A stretch of 64,000 nucleotides of DNA from Pseudomonas sp. HOU2 (GTDB lineage: Bacteria > Pseudomonadota > Gammaproteobacteria > Pseudomonadales > Pseudomonadaceae), in contig NZ_CP160398.1 in NCBI RefSeq assembly GCF_040729435.1, positions 434,001 to 498,000 on the forward strand, read 5' to 3'. A program made the position numbers and the translations under genes. A model generated the notes under the pieces. It did not search any database, had not been told where the DNA came from, and worked only from the letters and a program-made list of their open reading frames with translations. Each line of letters starts with the position of its first letter. Positions within the stretch are counted from its first letter, which is position 1. Shown here piece after piece: positions 28,401-39,325 of this stretch.

Positions 28401-29332
28401 ACACGGAGGGTCTGGTCTACGTGTCTCTGGCGCAATTGATGGCGCTGGAATTCAAGGCCCGTGACCTGAGTTTGCTCGCGCGTCAGCCCCAGGGCAGCAT
28501 CCTGGCCGGCAAACATGCTTCGCGCCTGCGTGGCCGTGGCTTGAACTTCGATGAGTTGCGCCGCTATCAACCCGGCGACGATTTACGCCACCTCGACTGG
28601 CGCGCCTCGCTGCGCACCGGCAAACCGGTGGTACGCACTTTTACTGAAGAACGCGATCGCCCGGCGCTGATCGTGGTCGATCAGCGCATGTCGATGTTTT
28701 TCGGCTCGCAGCGCAGCTTCAAATCCGCCCTCGCCGCCGAACTCGCTGCACTGGCGGCGTGGATGGTGTTCAACGCCGGCGACCGGGTCGGCGGTCTGGT
28801 GTTCAACGATCAGCGCATCGACAGCATCGCGCCGCTGCGCAGCCGCAAACGGGTCGAAGCCTTGCTCAGCCGCGTGGCGCAACAAAATCAGACCCTGAAC
28901 GCGGCCAATCCCGACGCCGAAGACGAGGATCAGTTGGACAAGGCTTTGCAGCGCTGCCTGGCACTGGCTGGTCACGACCATCTGATCTGCATCGTCAGCG
29001 ACTTCGCCGGGGCGGGTGAACGCACCTTGCAACTGATGCGGCAACTGCGCGCGCACAACGACGTGATCGCCCTGCAAGTTTACGATCCACTGGCCTTGAA
29101 GCTGCCGAGCGATGGCCGGCTGCTGGTCACCCAAGGCCAATTGCAGGTGGAACTGGCTGTCGAGAAACGCAGCGTGCATCAGCCTCTGGGTGATTACCTC
29201 GGCGGCCGACTCAAGGATGTCGCCACCCTGCTGCGTCGCAGTCAAGTGCCGCTGATGATGTTCAGCACCGCCGAAGAGGCCCACGCGCAATTGCGCGCCG
29301 AGCTTGGCAAGTCTGCCGGCCCACGGCGATGA
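28397..29332 (+). CDS. DUF58 domain protein of the MoxR/Bat operon
   Basis: A 311-residue cytosolic protein with the DUF58 domain, a VWA-like fold. GRGLNFDELRRYQPGDDLRH (about 53-72) and DWRASLRTGKPVVRTFTEER (74-93) are the family hallmark, and VVDQRMSMFFGSQ is the degenerate MIDAS region. Partners of this kind are thought to link MoxR to its membrane VWA clients. It overlaps the moxR stop and the following gene by four bases each. Intact, with family-typical length. Confidence 0.94.
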   Translation: MNTEGLVYVSLAQLMALEFKARDLSLLARQPQGSILAGKHASRLRGRGLNFDELRRYQPGDDLRHLDWRASLRTGKPVVRTFTEERDRPALIVVDQRMSMFFGSQRSFKSALAAELAALAAWMVFNAGDRVGGLVFNDQRIDSIAPLRSRKRVEALLSRVAQQNQTLNAANPDAEDEDQLDKALQRCLALAGHDHLICIVSDFAGAGERTLQLMRQLRAHNDVIALQVYDPLALKLPSDGRLLVTQGQLQVELAVEKRSVHQPLGDYLGGRLKDVATLLRRSQVPLMMFSTAEEAHAQLRAELGKSAGPRR

Positions 29333-29931
29333 ATCCGAATATCCCCGACATCAGCCAGCTCAAGGAGCTGAGCCTGCCCGCGCCGGTCAGTTATGCGCCG
29401 CAGACTTGGGGTTGGTGGCTGCTGCTGGGGCTGTTGATCGCGTTTGCGATCGTGGTTGGCGTGCGGCGTTATGTGCAGTGGCGACGGGATCAGTACCGGC
29501 GCGAAGCGCTGGTGCGATTGGCGCAGTTGCGCAGCCGCAGTGACGACCTCAATGCCCTGCGTGAGCTGCCCGAGTTGCTCAAGCGCGTGGCCCTGTCGAT
29601 GCCCATACCCAACGCTCGCTGGTGGAACACAATAAATGTGGGAGCTGGCTTGCCAGCGATGAGGTCATCACCTGCAACATCCGAGCTGACTGACAGGACG
29701 CAATCGCTGGCAAGCCAGCTCCCACAGGGTCCTGCGGCGTTGGGGAGAGCGGATTGGCAGGCGTTTCTGCAGCAGCACACTAAAACCAGGCTGCCCGACG
29801 ACTTCAGCGCCCAACTCGCCCAGCTCGCCTACGCTCCCGACGCCACCCTGCGCGCCCTCCCCGTCGAACAGCGTCAGGCGCTGTTCGACACCTGCCAACA
29901 CTGGGTGGAGCAGCACCATGTGGCAGCTTGA
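29329..29931 (+). CDS. DUF4381 membrane protein carrying an in-frame REPIN
   Basis: A 200-residue protein with one membrane segment (WGWWLLLGLLIAFAIVVGVR, about 26-45) and a soluble DUF4381 domain. The family core is recognisable before (ALRELPELLKRVALSMPIP) and after (ADWQAFLQQHTKTRLPDDF) an insert. The insert (residues 103-133, including [11 protein letters not shown] and SLASQLPQG) is encoded by a class C REPIN at 29637-29726 that is exactly 90 bases long, so the frame survives. Without it the protein would be about 170 residues, near the normal family length. It overlaps the next gene by 14 bases. Whether the extended protein works is unknown. Confidence 0.88.
   Translation: MNPNIPDISQLKELSLPAPVSYAPQTWGWWLLLGLLIAFAIVVGVRRYVQWRRDQYRREALVRLAQLRSRSDDLNALRELPELLKRVALSMPIPNARWWNTINVGAGLPAMRSSPATSELTDRTQSLASQLPQGPAALGRADWQAFLQQHTKTRLPDDFSAQLAQLAYAPDATLRALPVEQRQALFDTCQHWVEQHHVAA
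29637..29726. repeat. REPIN, class C, inside the DUF4381 gene
   Basis: TGTGGGAGCTGGCTTGCC and inverted copy GGCAAGCCAGCTCCCACA around a 40-base spacer. The total of 90 bases equals 30 codons, and the reading frame of the host gene passes through it without a stop. Confidence 0.92.
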
Positions 29932-30910
29932 TTATCCGTGGTTGTTGCTCCTGCTGCCGCTGCCGTGGCTGACCTTGCGTTATCTGCCCGTGTATCAGGA
30001 AGCGCGCAGCGCCGTGCGCGTGCCGTTTTTCGGCGCCATGAGCCGTGCTGTCGGGGAAGCGCCGAGCCGGGTTGGCAATCGTCAGAACCACTGGCAACGG
30101 CTGCTGAATATGTTGGTGTGGACGTTGATCCTGCTTGCCGCCGCGCGTCCGGTGTTCGTCGAAAAACCCATCGAACGCCAGCAACCGGTGCGCGACCTGA
30201 TGCTCGCCATCGACCTCTCGCAATCGATGGAAACCGCAGACTTCACCAACGCCAGCGGCCAGAAAATCAATCGCCTCGCCGCCGTCAAAGAGGTGGTGCA
30301 AGGCTTCATCGACAAGCGCAAGGACGACCGCATCGGCCTGATCGTGTTCGGCAGCGGCGCTTATCCGCAGGCGCCGCTGACCCTCGATCACGGCAGCCTC
30401 TCGCTGTTGCTGGCCGACACCGGCATCGGCATGGCCGGGCCGAACACCGCCATCGGTGATGCCATCGGTTTGAGCCTGAAGCTGCTCGACCAGGCGCACG
30501 AACAACAAAAGGTGCTGATCCTGCTCACCGACGGCAACGACACCAGCAGCGCGATCACTCCCGATCACGCCGCGGAAATGGCCGCCAACAAGGGCGTGGT
30601 CATTCACACCATCGGCATCGGCGACCCGACGGCGTCCGGCGAGGCGCAGGTCAATCTGCGCGGGCTGCAACAGATCGCCCAAACCACTGGCGGGCAGTTC
30701 TTCCGCGCCGAAGATCGTACGGCACTGGATCAGGTCTACAGCACCCTCGACCGCCTCACCCCGCATCAAGTGAAAACCCTCAGCCATCAGCCGCAACGCG
30801 AGTTGTTTCATTGGCCGCTGGGCGCGGCGCTGACGCTGTTGGCGCTGTATCACCTCGGTGCCCTGCTGCGCCCGCGCCTGGCGCTGGCCCGCCAGCGGCA
30901 GGAGGCCTGA
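29918..30910 (+). CDS. BatA-like VWA membrane protein
   Basis: A 330-residue inner-membrane protein with an N-terminal helix (YPWLLLLLPLPWLTLRYLP), a second near 65-80, a periplasm- or cytosol-facing VWA domain and a C-terminal helix (PLGAALTLLALYHLGALL). The MIDAS metal site DLSQS at about 95-99 is intact (DxSxS), with TDG later in ILLTDGNDTSS. Bat proteins with MoxR are linked to stress tolerance and protein maturation in the envelope. It begins inside the end of the DUF4381 gene and leaves only a one-base gap to the next gene. Confidence 0.93.
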   Translation: MWQLDYPWLLLLLPLPWLTLRYLPVYQEARSAVRVPFFGAMSRAVGEAPSRVGNRQNHWQRLLNMLVWTLILLAAARPVFVEKPIERQQPVRDLMLAIDLSQSMETADFTNASGQKINRLAAVKEVVQGFIDKRKDDRIGLIVFGSGAYPQAPLTLDHGSLSLLLADTGIGMAGPNTAIGDAIGLSLKLLDQAHEQQKVLILLTDGNDTSSAITPDHAAEMAANKGVVIHTIGIGDPTASGEAQVNLRGLQQIAQTTGGQFFRAEDRTALDQVYSTLDRLTPHQVKTLSHQPQRELFHWPLGAALTLLALYHLGALLRPRLALARQRQEA

Positions 30911-30911
30911 G

Positions 30912-32492
30912 ATGGAGATCAATCTCAGTGAGTTGCACTTTTTGCGTCCGCTGTGGCTGCTGCTCGCACTGTTCGCCGCGCTGCTGCCACTGCTCTGGCG
31001 CCGCGGCCGCGACTTGCAGCGCCGGCTGCGCAGCAACATTGCCGAACACTTGCTGCCGCACCTGCTGGTCACCCCAACGGATCAGCAGCGCCTGCGCCCG
31101 GTGCACTGGCTGTGCGCGGTATTGGCACTCGGGGCGATCGCCGCCGCCGGGCCGACCTGGGAGCAGGATCGCCCGGATTTTCTGGACAATCGTGCACCGC
31201 TGATCGTCGCCGTGGATCTGTCGCCGTCGATGGATGCCAGTGACGTACCACCGACGCGCCTGCAAGCGGTCAAAAACAAACTGCATGACCTGATCCAGCG
31301 TCGCGCCGGCGCCCGAACCGCGTTGATCGCTTATGCCGGCAGCGCGCATCTGGTGTTGCCGCCGACTGACGATCCGGCGTTGCTCGACACGTTCATTCAA
31401 GCGCTGGGCACTGGCCTCATCGACAAACCCGGCAAGGACGTTACCGCCGTCATCGAGCAGGCCAAGCGCCTGCTCAGCGCCGAGAACACTCCGGGCAGCC
31501 TGCTGTTGATCACCGACGGCGCTGACACCACGCAACTCGATGACCTCGACCAGCGACTCAAAGGCAGCAAATTACAAGTGTTGGTATTGGCGGTCGGCAA
31601 CGCGGATGGCGGGGTGATTCAGGGCGCCAACGGCCAGCCGGCAGTCGACAGCAACGGGCGCCCGCTGCTCGGCCGTTTCGATCCGGCGGCACTCAAGCAA
31701 TTGGCCACCGCCCTTGACGCGCCGCTGGGCAGCCTCACCCTCGACGACAATGATCTGGACTGGATCGAGTTGCACGCCCAACAACACTTCCAGAGTGCCA
31801 GCGCCGAACAACAGCAATTGCACTGGAAGGACGCCGGTTACTGGCTGTGCTGGCCGCTTCTATTGTTGGCGCTGCTCGGTGTGCGCAAGGGCTGGAGCGT
31901 CAACTGGGTACCGGCGCTGCTGTTGGCCACAAGCCTTGGCTGGCCTGCCGCCCCCGCCCAGGCCAGTGCACTGACCGACGCGTTTTTCACCCGCGATCAG
32001 CAAGGGCGCTGGGCCGCCGAGCATGAGCATTGGCCGCAAGCGGCGGCGCTGTTTGTCGATCCGTACTGGAAAGGCGTCGCGGCCTATCACGCAGCAGACT
32101 ACGACCTCGCACTGGCGACCTTTGCCCGGCTGGACACGGCGCAAGCGTGGTTTTACCTGGGCAACATCTACGTGCGGCGTTTCAAGTTCGATCAGGCGAT
32201 CGCCGCCTACACCCAAGCCTTGCAGCGGCAGCCGCAATTCCCCGAAGCCACGGCCAATCTGGCGCTGGCGCAGGCGTTGCTCAAGGACACCGACAGCGCC
32301 GAAAAGAACGCCCCCGAGACCAAACCGGACGAAGTGAAATTCGACAAGGCGCCGGGCAAGGGCCAGAGCAAAAAGGTCGAGACCGAACAGGCGGCTTCTG
32401 ACGCGTTGTGGCTGCAGAACCTGAGCACCTCGCCGGCGAAGTTTCTCAAGCAGAAATTCAGCTTGCAGGATCAATCGGGGGCCAAACCATGA
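30912..32492 (+). CDS. BatB/BatC-like VWA-TPR membrane protein
   Basis: A 526-residue fusion of a VWA domain (about 85-260, MIDAS DLSPSMD intact) with C-terminal TPR repeats (about 390-475, [20 protein letters not shown] and [19 protein letters not shown]). Membrane helices lie at about 10-30, 60-75, 300-325 and 330-350. The tail is Lys/Glu-rich and ends [15 protein letters not shown] six bases before the ATG at 30912 fixes the start. It combines what are separate BatB and BatC genes in other bacteria. The stop overlaps the ATG of the BatD-like gene (ATGA). Confidence 0.93.
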   Translation: MEINLSELHFLRPLWLLLALFAALLPLLWRRGRDLQRRLRSNIAEHLLPHLLVTPTDQQRLRPVHWLCAVLALGAIAAAGPTWEQDRPDFLDNRAPLIVAVDLSPSMDASDVPPTRLQAVKNKLHDLIQRRAGARTALIAYAGSAHLVLPPTDDPALLDTFIQALGTGLIDKPGKDVTAVIEQAKRLLSAENTPGSLLLITDGADTTQLDDLDQRLKGSKLQVLVLAVGNADGGVIQGANGQPAVDSNGRPLLGRFDPAALKQLATALDAPLGSLTLDDNDLDWIELHAQQHFQSASAEQQQLHWKDAGYWLCWPLLLLALLGVRKGWSVNWVPALLLATSLGWPAAPAQASALTDAFFTRDQQGRWAAEHEHWPQAAALFVDPYWKGVAAYHAADYDLALATFARLDTAQAWFYLGNIYVRRFKFDQAIAAYTQALQRQPQFPEATANLALAQALLKDTDSAEKNAPETKPDEVKFDKAPGKGQSKKVETEQAASDALWLQNLSTSPAKFLKQKFSLQDQSGAKP

Positions 32493-33918
32493 ACCGGGTT
32501 GGCTTCATCGCTGGCAAGCCAGCTCCCACAAGGTTTTGCGCTGTTAACTCGATTGGCGAAAACACAGACACCCCCTGTGGGAGCTGGCTTGCCAGCGATG
32601 AGGCCAGATCTGCCAGCAAAAAAATCTGCACCTTGCTCATGACCGGCTTGCTCAGCCTGACTGCCTCTGCCGCCGAACCCCAACTGAAAATCCAGGCCCA
32701 CCTGCAACCCGCCGAAGGCGCGATGGTCGGCGGGCTGGTCGAGCTGCAAGTCGACGTGCTCACCGACACCTGGTTCACCAGCGCTGCCACCCTGCCCGAG
32801 CTGAAACTCGATGGCGCCCTGGTCACGCCTCCGGACGGCCAGGCTCAACACCTGAATCAGACCATCGACGGACAATCCTTCAGCGGTTTGCGCTACAGCT
32901 ACCTGATCACCCCGAATGTCGCCCGCCGCTTCGACATTCCGCCGTTGACGGTGAGTGCGACACCGGGTCAGGCCAGCACAGCGCTCAGCGCCCAAAGCCA
33001 ACCGTTGCACTTCAGCGCCGCCCAGCCACCCGGCTTCAAACCCGGAGAAACGCCGCTGGTGGCCAGCGGTGTGCGCCTGAGCCAAAGCCTGATCAACTCG
33101 GCAACTCCGTTGAAAACCGGCGACAGCATCACCCGCCAACTGACCCTGCAGGCCGATGGCGCACTGGCGATGGCGCTGCCGGTTCCGCCACTGGGTGACG
33201 TGGCCGGCCTGAGTCGTTACCTGCAGGCCCCACAAATCACCCGCCTGGACGACGGTCGCGGCAACGTGCTCGGTGGTCAGCGGATCGACGCCGTCATCTA
33301 CCGCATCGACAAGGCCGGCGCCTACACCCTGCCAGCCATCGCGGTGAAATGGTGGGACGTGAAAACGCAGCAGAGCCGAACTGCGCAAGTGCCGGCGGTA
33401 ACCTTCGAAGCCGCAGCCAACAGCGCTTACAAACCGGTGTTTTCGATTACCGATGATCTCCGGCAGCTCGGCCGCAACAACCCGTACTTTTCCACACGCG
33501 GGCTGCTGTGGCTGGCGCTGCTCGCCGTGTGCATTGGCGTCGGTTATTGGCTGCGTCCGGCGCTGTTGCGTGCCCGACTCCAATGGCAGGCGCACAAGCA
33601 CGCGCGGCAACTGGCCTGGGAGCAATCGGCGGACTTCGCCTGGCAGCAGATCAACCCGCAACTGCAGGCTCGACCGGCGCAATTGAGCGCCTTGTATCTG
33701 TGGCTGCGGCGCAGTCGGTTGGGGCTGCAACTGGTGAATACAGGCCCGCGCCTGCAAGGCTTGTTGCGCGGACTTTACGGACGTGATCCGCAGACTGCAC
33801 AAACACTCGCTCAACTGCGTGAATCGTTGACTACGCTTCACAGTCAGGCCGAACAACAGGCGCACAAACCGGCGTCGGCCCTGCGCCCGCTCAACCCCGT
33901 TCATGAAAGGGATTTCCC

Positions 33919-33922
<4 letters not shown>
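32489..33922 (+). CDS. BatD-like protein with REP-encoded N-terminal extension
   Basis: A BatD/oxygen-tolerance family protein of 477 residues: beta-rich extracytoplasmic N-terminal part, membrane helix [20 protein letters not shown] (about 333-352) and a cytosolic tail. The ATG keeps the four-base overlap with the upstream stop, but directly after the third codon a class C REP pair has been inserted in frame. About 35 foreign residues (such as [13 protein letters not shown] and GSWLASDEA) therefore precede the signal sequence [18 protein letters not shown]. The signal peptide would have an unusually long n-region. No convincing alternative start exists between the repeat and the hydrophobic core, so export could be impaired or retained. 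Confidence 0.88.
32505..32604. repeat. REP pair, class C, inside the BatD gene, inside-out order
   Basis: ATCGCTGGCAAGCCAGCTCC first and TGTGGGAGCTGGCTTGCC second, with a 45-base spacer. It lies between the start codon and the signal peptide of the BatD-like gene, with the frame kept open. Confidence 0.9.
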
Positions 33923-34940
<1,018 letters not shown>

Positions 34941-35011
34941 GAAAAAGCGTGATGCAGGACTGCAAGAAACGTAAGTCGCAACAACGACCCCCGCGATAAG
35001 GAGCAAGTCAG

Positions 35012-36601
35012 ATGACTCGCATACGCAAGTGGCTACCGAAACTCGCCCTGGTGGCAACCTCGGTGATGGCGCTGTCGGCAACCGCCACAGCGGCTGAGAA
35101 ACCCAACATTCTCGTCATCTTTGGTGATGACATCGGCCAGACCAATATCAGCGCCTATTCCATGGGCGTGGTCGGCTACAAGACCCCGAACATCGACCGG
35201 ATTGCCAAAGAAGGCATGATGTTCACCGACTACTACGCGGAAAACAGCTGCACCGCCGGTCGATCCTCGTTCATCACCGGCCAGACGCCACTGCGTACCG
35301 GCCTGTCGAAAGTCGGCATTCCGGGTGCACCGGTCGGCCTGCAGAAACGTGACATCACCATCGCCCAGGCGCTCAAGGGCCTGGGTTATGCCACCGGGCA
35401 ATTCGGCAAGAACCACCTCGGTGACCGCGACGAATACCTGCCGACCAATCATGGTTTCGACGAGTTCTTCGGCAACCTCTACCACCTCAACGCCGAGGAA
35501 GAGCCGGAACGTCCGTACTGGCCGAAAGACGACGCCGCCTTCGTCAAGGCCAACTCGCCACGCGGGGTGATCCACAGCTTCGCCGACGGCAAGATCGAAG
35601 ACACCGGTGCGCTGACCACCAAGCGCATGGAAACCATCGACGACGAAACCACCGCCGCCGCACAAGCGTTCATCGAGAAACAGGCCAAGGCCGACAAGCC
35701 GTTCTTCGTCTGGATGAACACCACGCGCATGCACGTGTTCACCCACGTACGTGATTCGATGAAGGGCCAGAGCGGCATGCCCGGCAACGAATACGCCGAC
35801 GGCATGCTCGAGCACGACGCCGACGTCGGCAAACTGCTGAAAACCATCGACGACCTGAAAATCGCCGACAACACGATCATCGTCTACACCACCGACAACG
35901 GCCCGAACCAGTTCTCCTGGCCGGACGCGGCAACCACGCCGTTCCGCAACGAGAAGAACTCCAACTGGGAAGGTGCGTATCGCGTACCGGCGATGATCCG
36001 CTGGCCGGGCAAGATCAAGCCGGGTGAGGTCTCCAACGAGCTGTTCTCGGGCATGGACTGGTTCCCGACCCTGCTCGCGGCGGCTGGCGAAACCGACGTG
36101 AAAGACAAGCTGCTCAAGGGCTGGGCACCGACGTCCGGCGGCACCAGCTTCAAGGTGCATCTGGACGGCTACAACCAGTTGCCCTACCTGACCGGCCAGC
36201 AGCCCAAGGGCGAGCGCAAGGAGTTCTACTACTTCAACGACGACGGCGTGCTGGTTTCGATGCGTTTCGACAACTGGAAAGTGGTGTTCTGCGAACAGCG
36301 TCAGCCTGGCGGTTTCCGGGTCTGGAGCGAACCGTTCGTGTGCCTGCGCGTACCGAAGATCCTCAACCTGAGGATGGACCCGTATGAGCGAGCGGACGTG
36401 GTGTCTGACCAGTTCTATGACTGGAACACCAAAAACGTTTATCTGGCCGGTGTCGCGGTGACCAAGTCGGCAGAGTTCCTGCAGACCTTCATCGAATACC
36501 CGCCAAGCCAGAAACCGGCGAGCTTCAGCATCGACCAGATTCGTGCGGCGGTTGACGCCAAGATCGCGGAAAAAATGAAAGCGGCTCCGGCTGCACAGTA
36601 A
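35012..36601 (+). CDS. Exported arylsulfatase-like sulfatase
   Basis: A 529-residue sulfatase/alkaline-phosphatase superfamily hydrolase with signal peptide KLALVATSVMALSATATAA (cleaved near 28). The metal-binding GDD is at residues 38-40 and the formylglycine site is C80 in SCTAGRSSFITG. This is the CxAxR variant of the usual CxPxR, still compatible with conversion to formylglycine. VYTTDNGPNQF supplies further metal ligands. Substrate not predictable. It lies 71 bases after the HAD gene with a good AAGGAG, and is probably the last gene of the long operon. No formylglycine-generating enzyme is in the window. Confidence 0.93.
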   Translation: MTRIRKWLPKLALVATSVMALSATATAAEKPNILVIFGDDIGQTNISAYSMGVVGYKTPNIDRIAKEGMMFTDYYAENSCTAGRSSFITGQTPLRTGLSKVGIPGAPVGLQKRDITIAQALKGLGYATGQFGKNHLGDRDEYLPTNHGFDEFFGNLYHLNAEEEPERPYWPKDDAAFVKANSPRGVIHSFADGKIEDTGALTTKRMETIDDETTAAAQAFIEKQAKADKPFFVWMNTTRMHVFTHVRDSMKGQSGMPGNEYADGMLEHDADVGKLLKTIDDLKIADNTIIVYTTDNGPNQFSWPDAATTPFRNEKNSNWEGAYRVPAMIRWPGKIKPGEVSNELFSGMDWFPTLLAAAGETDVKDKLLKGWAPTSGGTSFKVHLDGYNQLPYLTGQQPKGERKEFYYFNDDGVLVSMRFDNWKVVFCEQRQPGGFRVWSEPFVCLRVPKILNLRMDPYERADVVSDQFYDWNTKNVYLAGVAVTKSAEFLQTFIEYPPSQKPASFSIDQIRAAVDAKIAEKMKAAPAAQ

Positions 36602-36670
36602 GACTGTTGAACCGCCGCTCGCCCTCATCGGCGGGCGGCCCTGTTTCCACCTGAGACCGCGCCAGCCCCA

Positions 36671-36765
36671 ATCGCTGGCAAGCCAGCTCCCACAGGTATT
36701 TCTGTCGACCACAACATGAGTGTTCACTGAAAACCCCTGTGGGAGCTGGCTTGCCAGCGATGAGG
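36671..36765. repeat. REP pair, class C, inside-out order
   Basis: ATCGCTGGCAAGCCAGCTCC then TGTGGGAGCTGGCTTGCC facing each other across about 40 bases, between the sulfatase gene and the spermidine-synthase-like gene. Confidence 0.9.
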
Positions 36766-36810
36766 CCCGCACCGTCACGAATATTGTGTGATTTGAACAA
36801 GGTCCCCCGC

Positions 36811-39315
36811 ATGTCCTCACGTATCGCCAGCAAGCCGTCGGCCATACCCACCACCCAAGCCGCCACCCCGGCGCTGCTGATCCCCGCCCTGCTGCTGTGC
36901 ATCTCCGGCGCCGCTGCGCTGGTGTATCAGGTGCTGTGGATCAAGCAGTTGTCGCTGGTGGTCGGGGTCGAGGTCTATGCCATCACCACCGGCATCAGCG
37001 CGTTTTTCGCCGGGCTGGCGATCGGTGGCTGGCTGTTCGGGCGCTGGGCTGATCGCTTGCAGCAACCGGTGCTGCTCTACGCCGGGCTGGAAGTACTGGT
37101 GGCGATTCTTGGTGTTGGCGCGACGGTTGCGATGAGCCTGGCGGCCAGCCCGTTTGCCTGGCTGCAAGGTCATGTCGGCCTGCTGGCCTGGCTGTTGCCA
37201 TTCGCACTGGTGGGCATTCCGGCGGTGTTGATGGGCGGCACGCTCCCGGTATTGGTGCGCTCGCTGGCGGCGGATCCGGGCAGGGCCGGCGGTCAGCTGT
37301 ATGCGGCCAACACCCTCGGCGCGATTGTCGGCACCCTGCTCGCCGCGTTCGTGCTGATCGCCACCCTCGGCGTGCGCGGCAGTGCGCTGTTTGCCGCAAT
37401 GCTCAATCTGCTGGCCGCCGCCGCTGCGCTGTGGTTGCAGCGTCAACAGCCGACGTCGGTGGCGGCTGCGGTCAAACATCACACCGAGAAAGCTGCGGAC
37501 CATACCGCACTGTGGCTGTACTCCATCGCCGGCGGCGTGGCGCTCGGTTATGAAGTGGTCTGGTCGCAATCGATCGTGCAGTTCATGAGCACCCGCACCT
37601 ACGCGTTCGCCGTGGTGCTCGCGACGTACCTGACCGGGCTGTTCATCGGCAGCGCCCTGCTCGCCCGTCGCGTCGAGCGCATTCGCGATCCGTGGGGCGT
37701 GTTCGGTCTGTTGATTGCCGGTGCCGGGCTGATCGCCTTGCTGGAAATCGCCGTGCTCGGGCGCTGGCTGGTATTGGCCCAGAGTCAGGCCGAGAGCTGG
37801 CTGCTGGCCTTGGGCGCCAGCGAACTGGCCGGTATGAGCGCACGTTTTGCAGTGGCGGCGCTGAGCATCGTGTTCGTGCCGACGCTGTTGCTCGGCGCGG
37901 CATTTCCACTGGCCCTGCGCTTGAGTGTGGGGCGCGAGCGGGTCGGTCGCGACGTCGGTGCGGTGGTCGCGTTCAACACCCTGGGCGGGATTGTCGGGGT
38001 GATGCTCTGCGGTTTTCTGCTGATCCCGCTGCTGGGTCTGGTGCGCACGCTGGGTTTGCTGGCGATCATAGCTGCCGGCATCGGCTACGTGGCCGTCCGC
38101 AAGGGTCATCACGTCAAAAAAGGCCGGCGTCAGGCCGTGGTCGCGCTGGGGCTGCTGTCGGTCGTGCTCGCCGTGCTGACGCCAGTGGACAAACTCGCCA
38201 GTCTGCTGCCCGGTGCGCGTAACGGCACGCTGGCGTTTTATGAAGAAGGCCGTGGCGGCACCGTGGCGGTGGTCGCTCAGGGCCGTGGTGAGAACAGCTT
38301 CCACCGCTTGTACATTCAGGGCGTGTCCAATACCGGCGATGCCATGCCGTCGCTGCGCTACATGCGTATCCAGGCGCTGCTGCCGTTGCTGATCCACAAC
38401 GGCACGCCGCGCTCGACGCTGGTGATCGGCTTCGGCACCGGGATCACCGCCGGCGCCCTGCTGCGCTATCCGGGGCTGGAACATCGGGTGGTCGCCGAGC
38501 TGCTGCCATCGGTGATCAAGGCTGCGCCCCTGTTCAAGGGCAACTTCAATGCCGCCAGCGATCCCGGCGTCGATGTGCGCCTGCGCGATGGCCGCCAGGA
38601 ACTGCTGCGCAGTCCACAGACCTACGACCTGATCACCCTCGAACCGCCACCGCCATCGGCGGCCGGTGTGGTCAATCTGTACTCGCGGGACTTCTACCAA
38701 TTGGCGGCCCGTCGCCTCGAGCAACAAGGCATCGTCGCACAGTGGCTGCCGCTGCCGACCCAGAACATCGACGACTCGCGCTCACTGGTGCGCAGCTTCC
38801 TCGACGTGTTCCCGCATGCCTCGCTGTGGACAAGCGAGTTCCACGAAATGCTGCTGGTGGGCTCGCTGCAGCCGATGGAACTGGACGCGACGAAAATCAC
38901 CGAGCGCTTCCAGCAGGCCAGCGTGCGCAGCACTTTGCAGGATGTCGGGATTGGTTCGGCGGCGGCGTTGCTCGCGACCTGGGTCACCGACCGCGCAGGC
39001 CTTGAACGCTTCGCGGCAAATGCCCCGGCGGTGACGGACGATCAGCCCCGCATCGAATACGCGCCGTGGGTGCGCAGCCAGGAAATTACCCGGGTGCTGC
39101 CGGCGTTGCTGGATCTGTATGTGCCGCCGCCGCTGGTGAATGCCGATGCCGGTTTTACCGAGCGAATGGACACGCACCGCCAGCGCCTGATGCAGTTCTA
39201 CCGCGCCAGCCTGCATGCGTATGACGGTGATCGGGATGCCTGGGGGCGGGATATGCGTGAAGTGATGCGTTGGGAGGGTGGCAATCCGTACTTCCGCTGG
39301 TTTACCGGGCAGTAA
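36811..39315 (+). CDS. Fused MFS / spermidine-synthase-like membrane protein
   Basis: An 834-residue protein with an N-terminal half of roughly 12-14 membrane helices (about 18-460, including SGAAALVYQVLWIKQL, the hallmark of this fusion family) and a C-terminal Rossmann domain like spermidine synthase (about 470-700). The SAM-type loop is VIGFGTGITAGALL. The active-site region reads YDLITLEPPPPSAAGVVNLY: the aspartates expected in polyamine synthases are replaced by Glu/Pro, so polyamine synthesis is doubtful. The ATG at 36811 is preceded by AAGG; the open frame extends back into the REP. Such proteins often sit next to multiheme cytochromes, as here at 40326. Confidence 0.88.
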   Translation: MSSRIASKPSAIPTTQAATPALLIPALLLCISGAAALVYQVLWIKQLSLVVGVEVYAITTGISAFFAGLAIGGWLFGRWADRLQQPVLLYAGLEVLVAILGVGATVAMSLAASPFAWLQGHVGLLAWLLPFALVGIPAVLMGGTLPVLVRSLAADPGRAGGQLYAANTLGAIVGTLLAAFVLIATLGVRGSALFAAMLNLLAAAAALWLQRQQPTSVAAAVKHHTEKAADHTALWLYSIAGGVALGYEVVWSQSIVQFMSTRTYAFAVVLATYLTGLFIGSALLARRVERIRDPWGVFGLLIAGAGLIALLEIAVLGRWLVLAQSQAESWLLALGASELAGMSARFAVAALSIVFVPTLLLGAAFPLALRLSVGRERVGRDVGAVVAFNTLGGIVGVMLCGFLLIPLLGLVRTLGLLAIIAAGIGYVAVRKGHHVKKGRRQAVVALGLLSVVLAVLTPVDKLASLLPGARNGTLAFYEEGRGGTVAVVAQGRGENSFHRLYIQGVSNTGDAMPSLRYMRIQALLPLLIHNGTPRSTLVIGFGTGITAGALLRYPGLEHRVVAELLPSVIKAAPLFKGNFNAASDPGVDVRLRDGRQELLRSPQTYDLITLEPPPPSAAGVVNLYSRDFYQLAARRLEQQGIVAQWLPLPTQNIDDSRSLVRSFLDVFPHASLWTSEFHEMLLVGSLQPMELDATKITERFQQASVRSTLQDVGIGSAAALLATWVTDRAGLERFAANAPAVTDDQPRIEYAPWVRSQEITRVLPALLDLYVPPPLVNADAGFTERMDTHRQRLMQFYRASLHAYDGDRDAWGRDMREVMRWEGGNPYFRWFTGQ

Positions 39316-39325
39316 TGCTGCCCCC

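Noticed and set aside
36739..36810. Longer N-terminus for the MFS/spermidine-synthase-like protein
   Set aside because: The extension is REP sequence (GAGLPAMR); the ATG at 36811 has its own ribosome site and gives the normal family start.
36817..38727. 636-codon minus-strand frame inside the MFS/spermidine-synthase gene
   Set aside because: Low-complexity Gln/His/Arg composition, mirror of the hydrophobic + strand protein.
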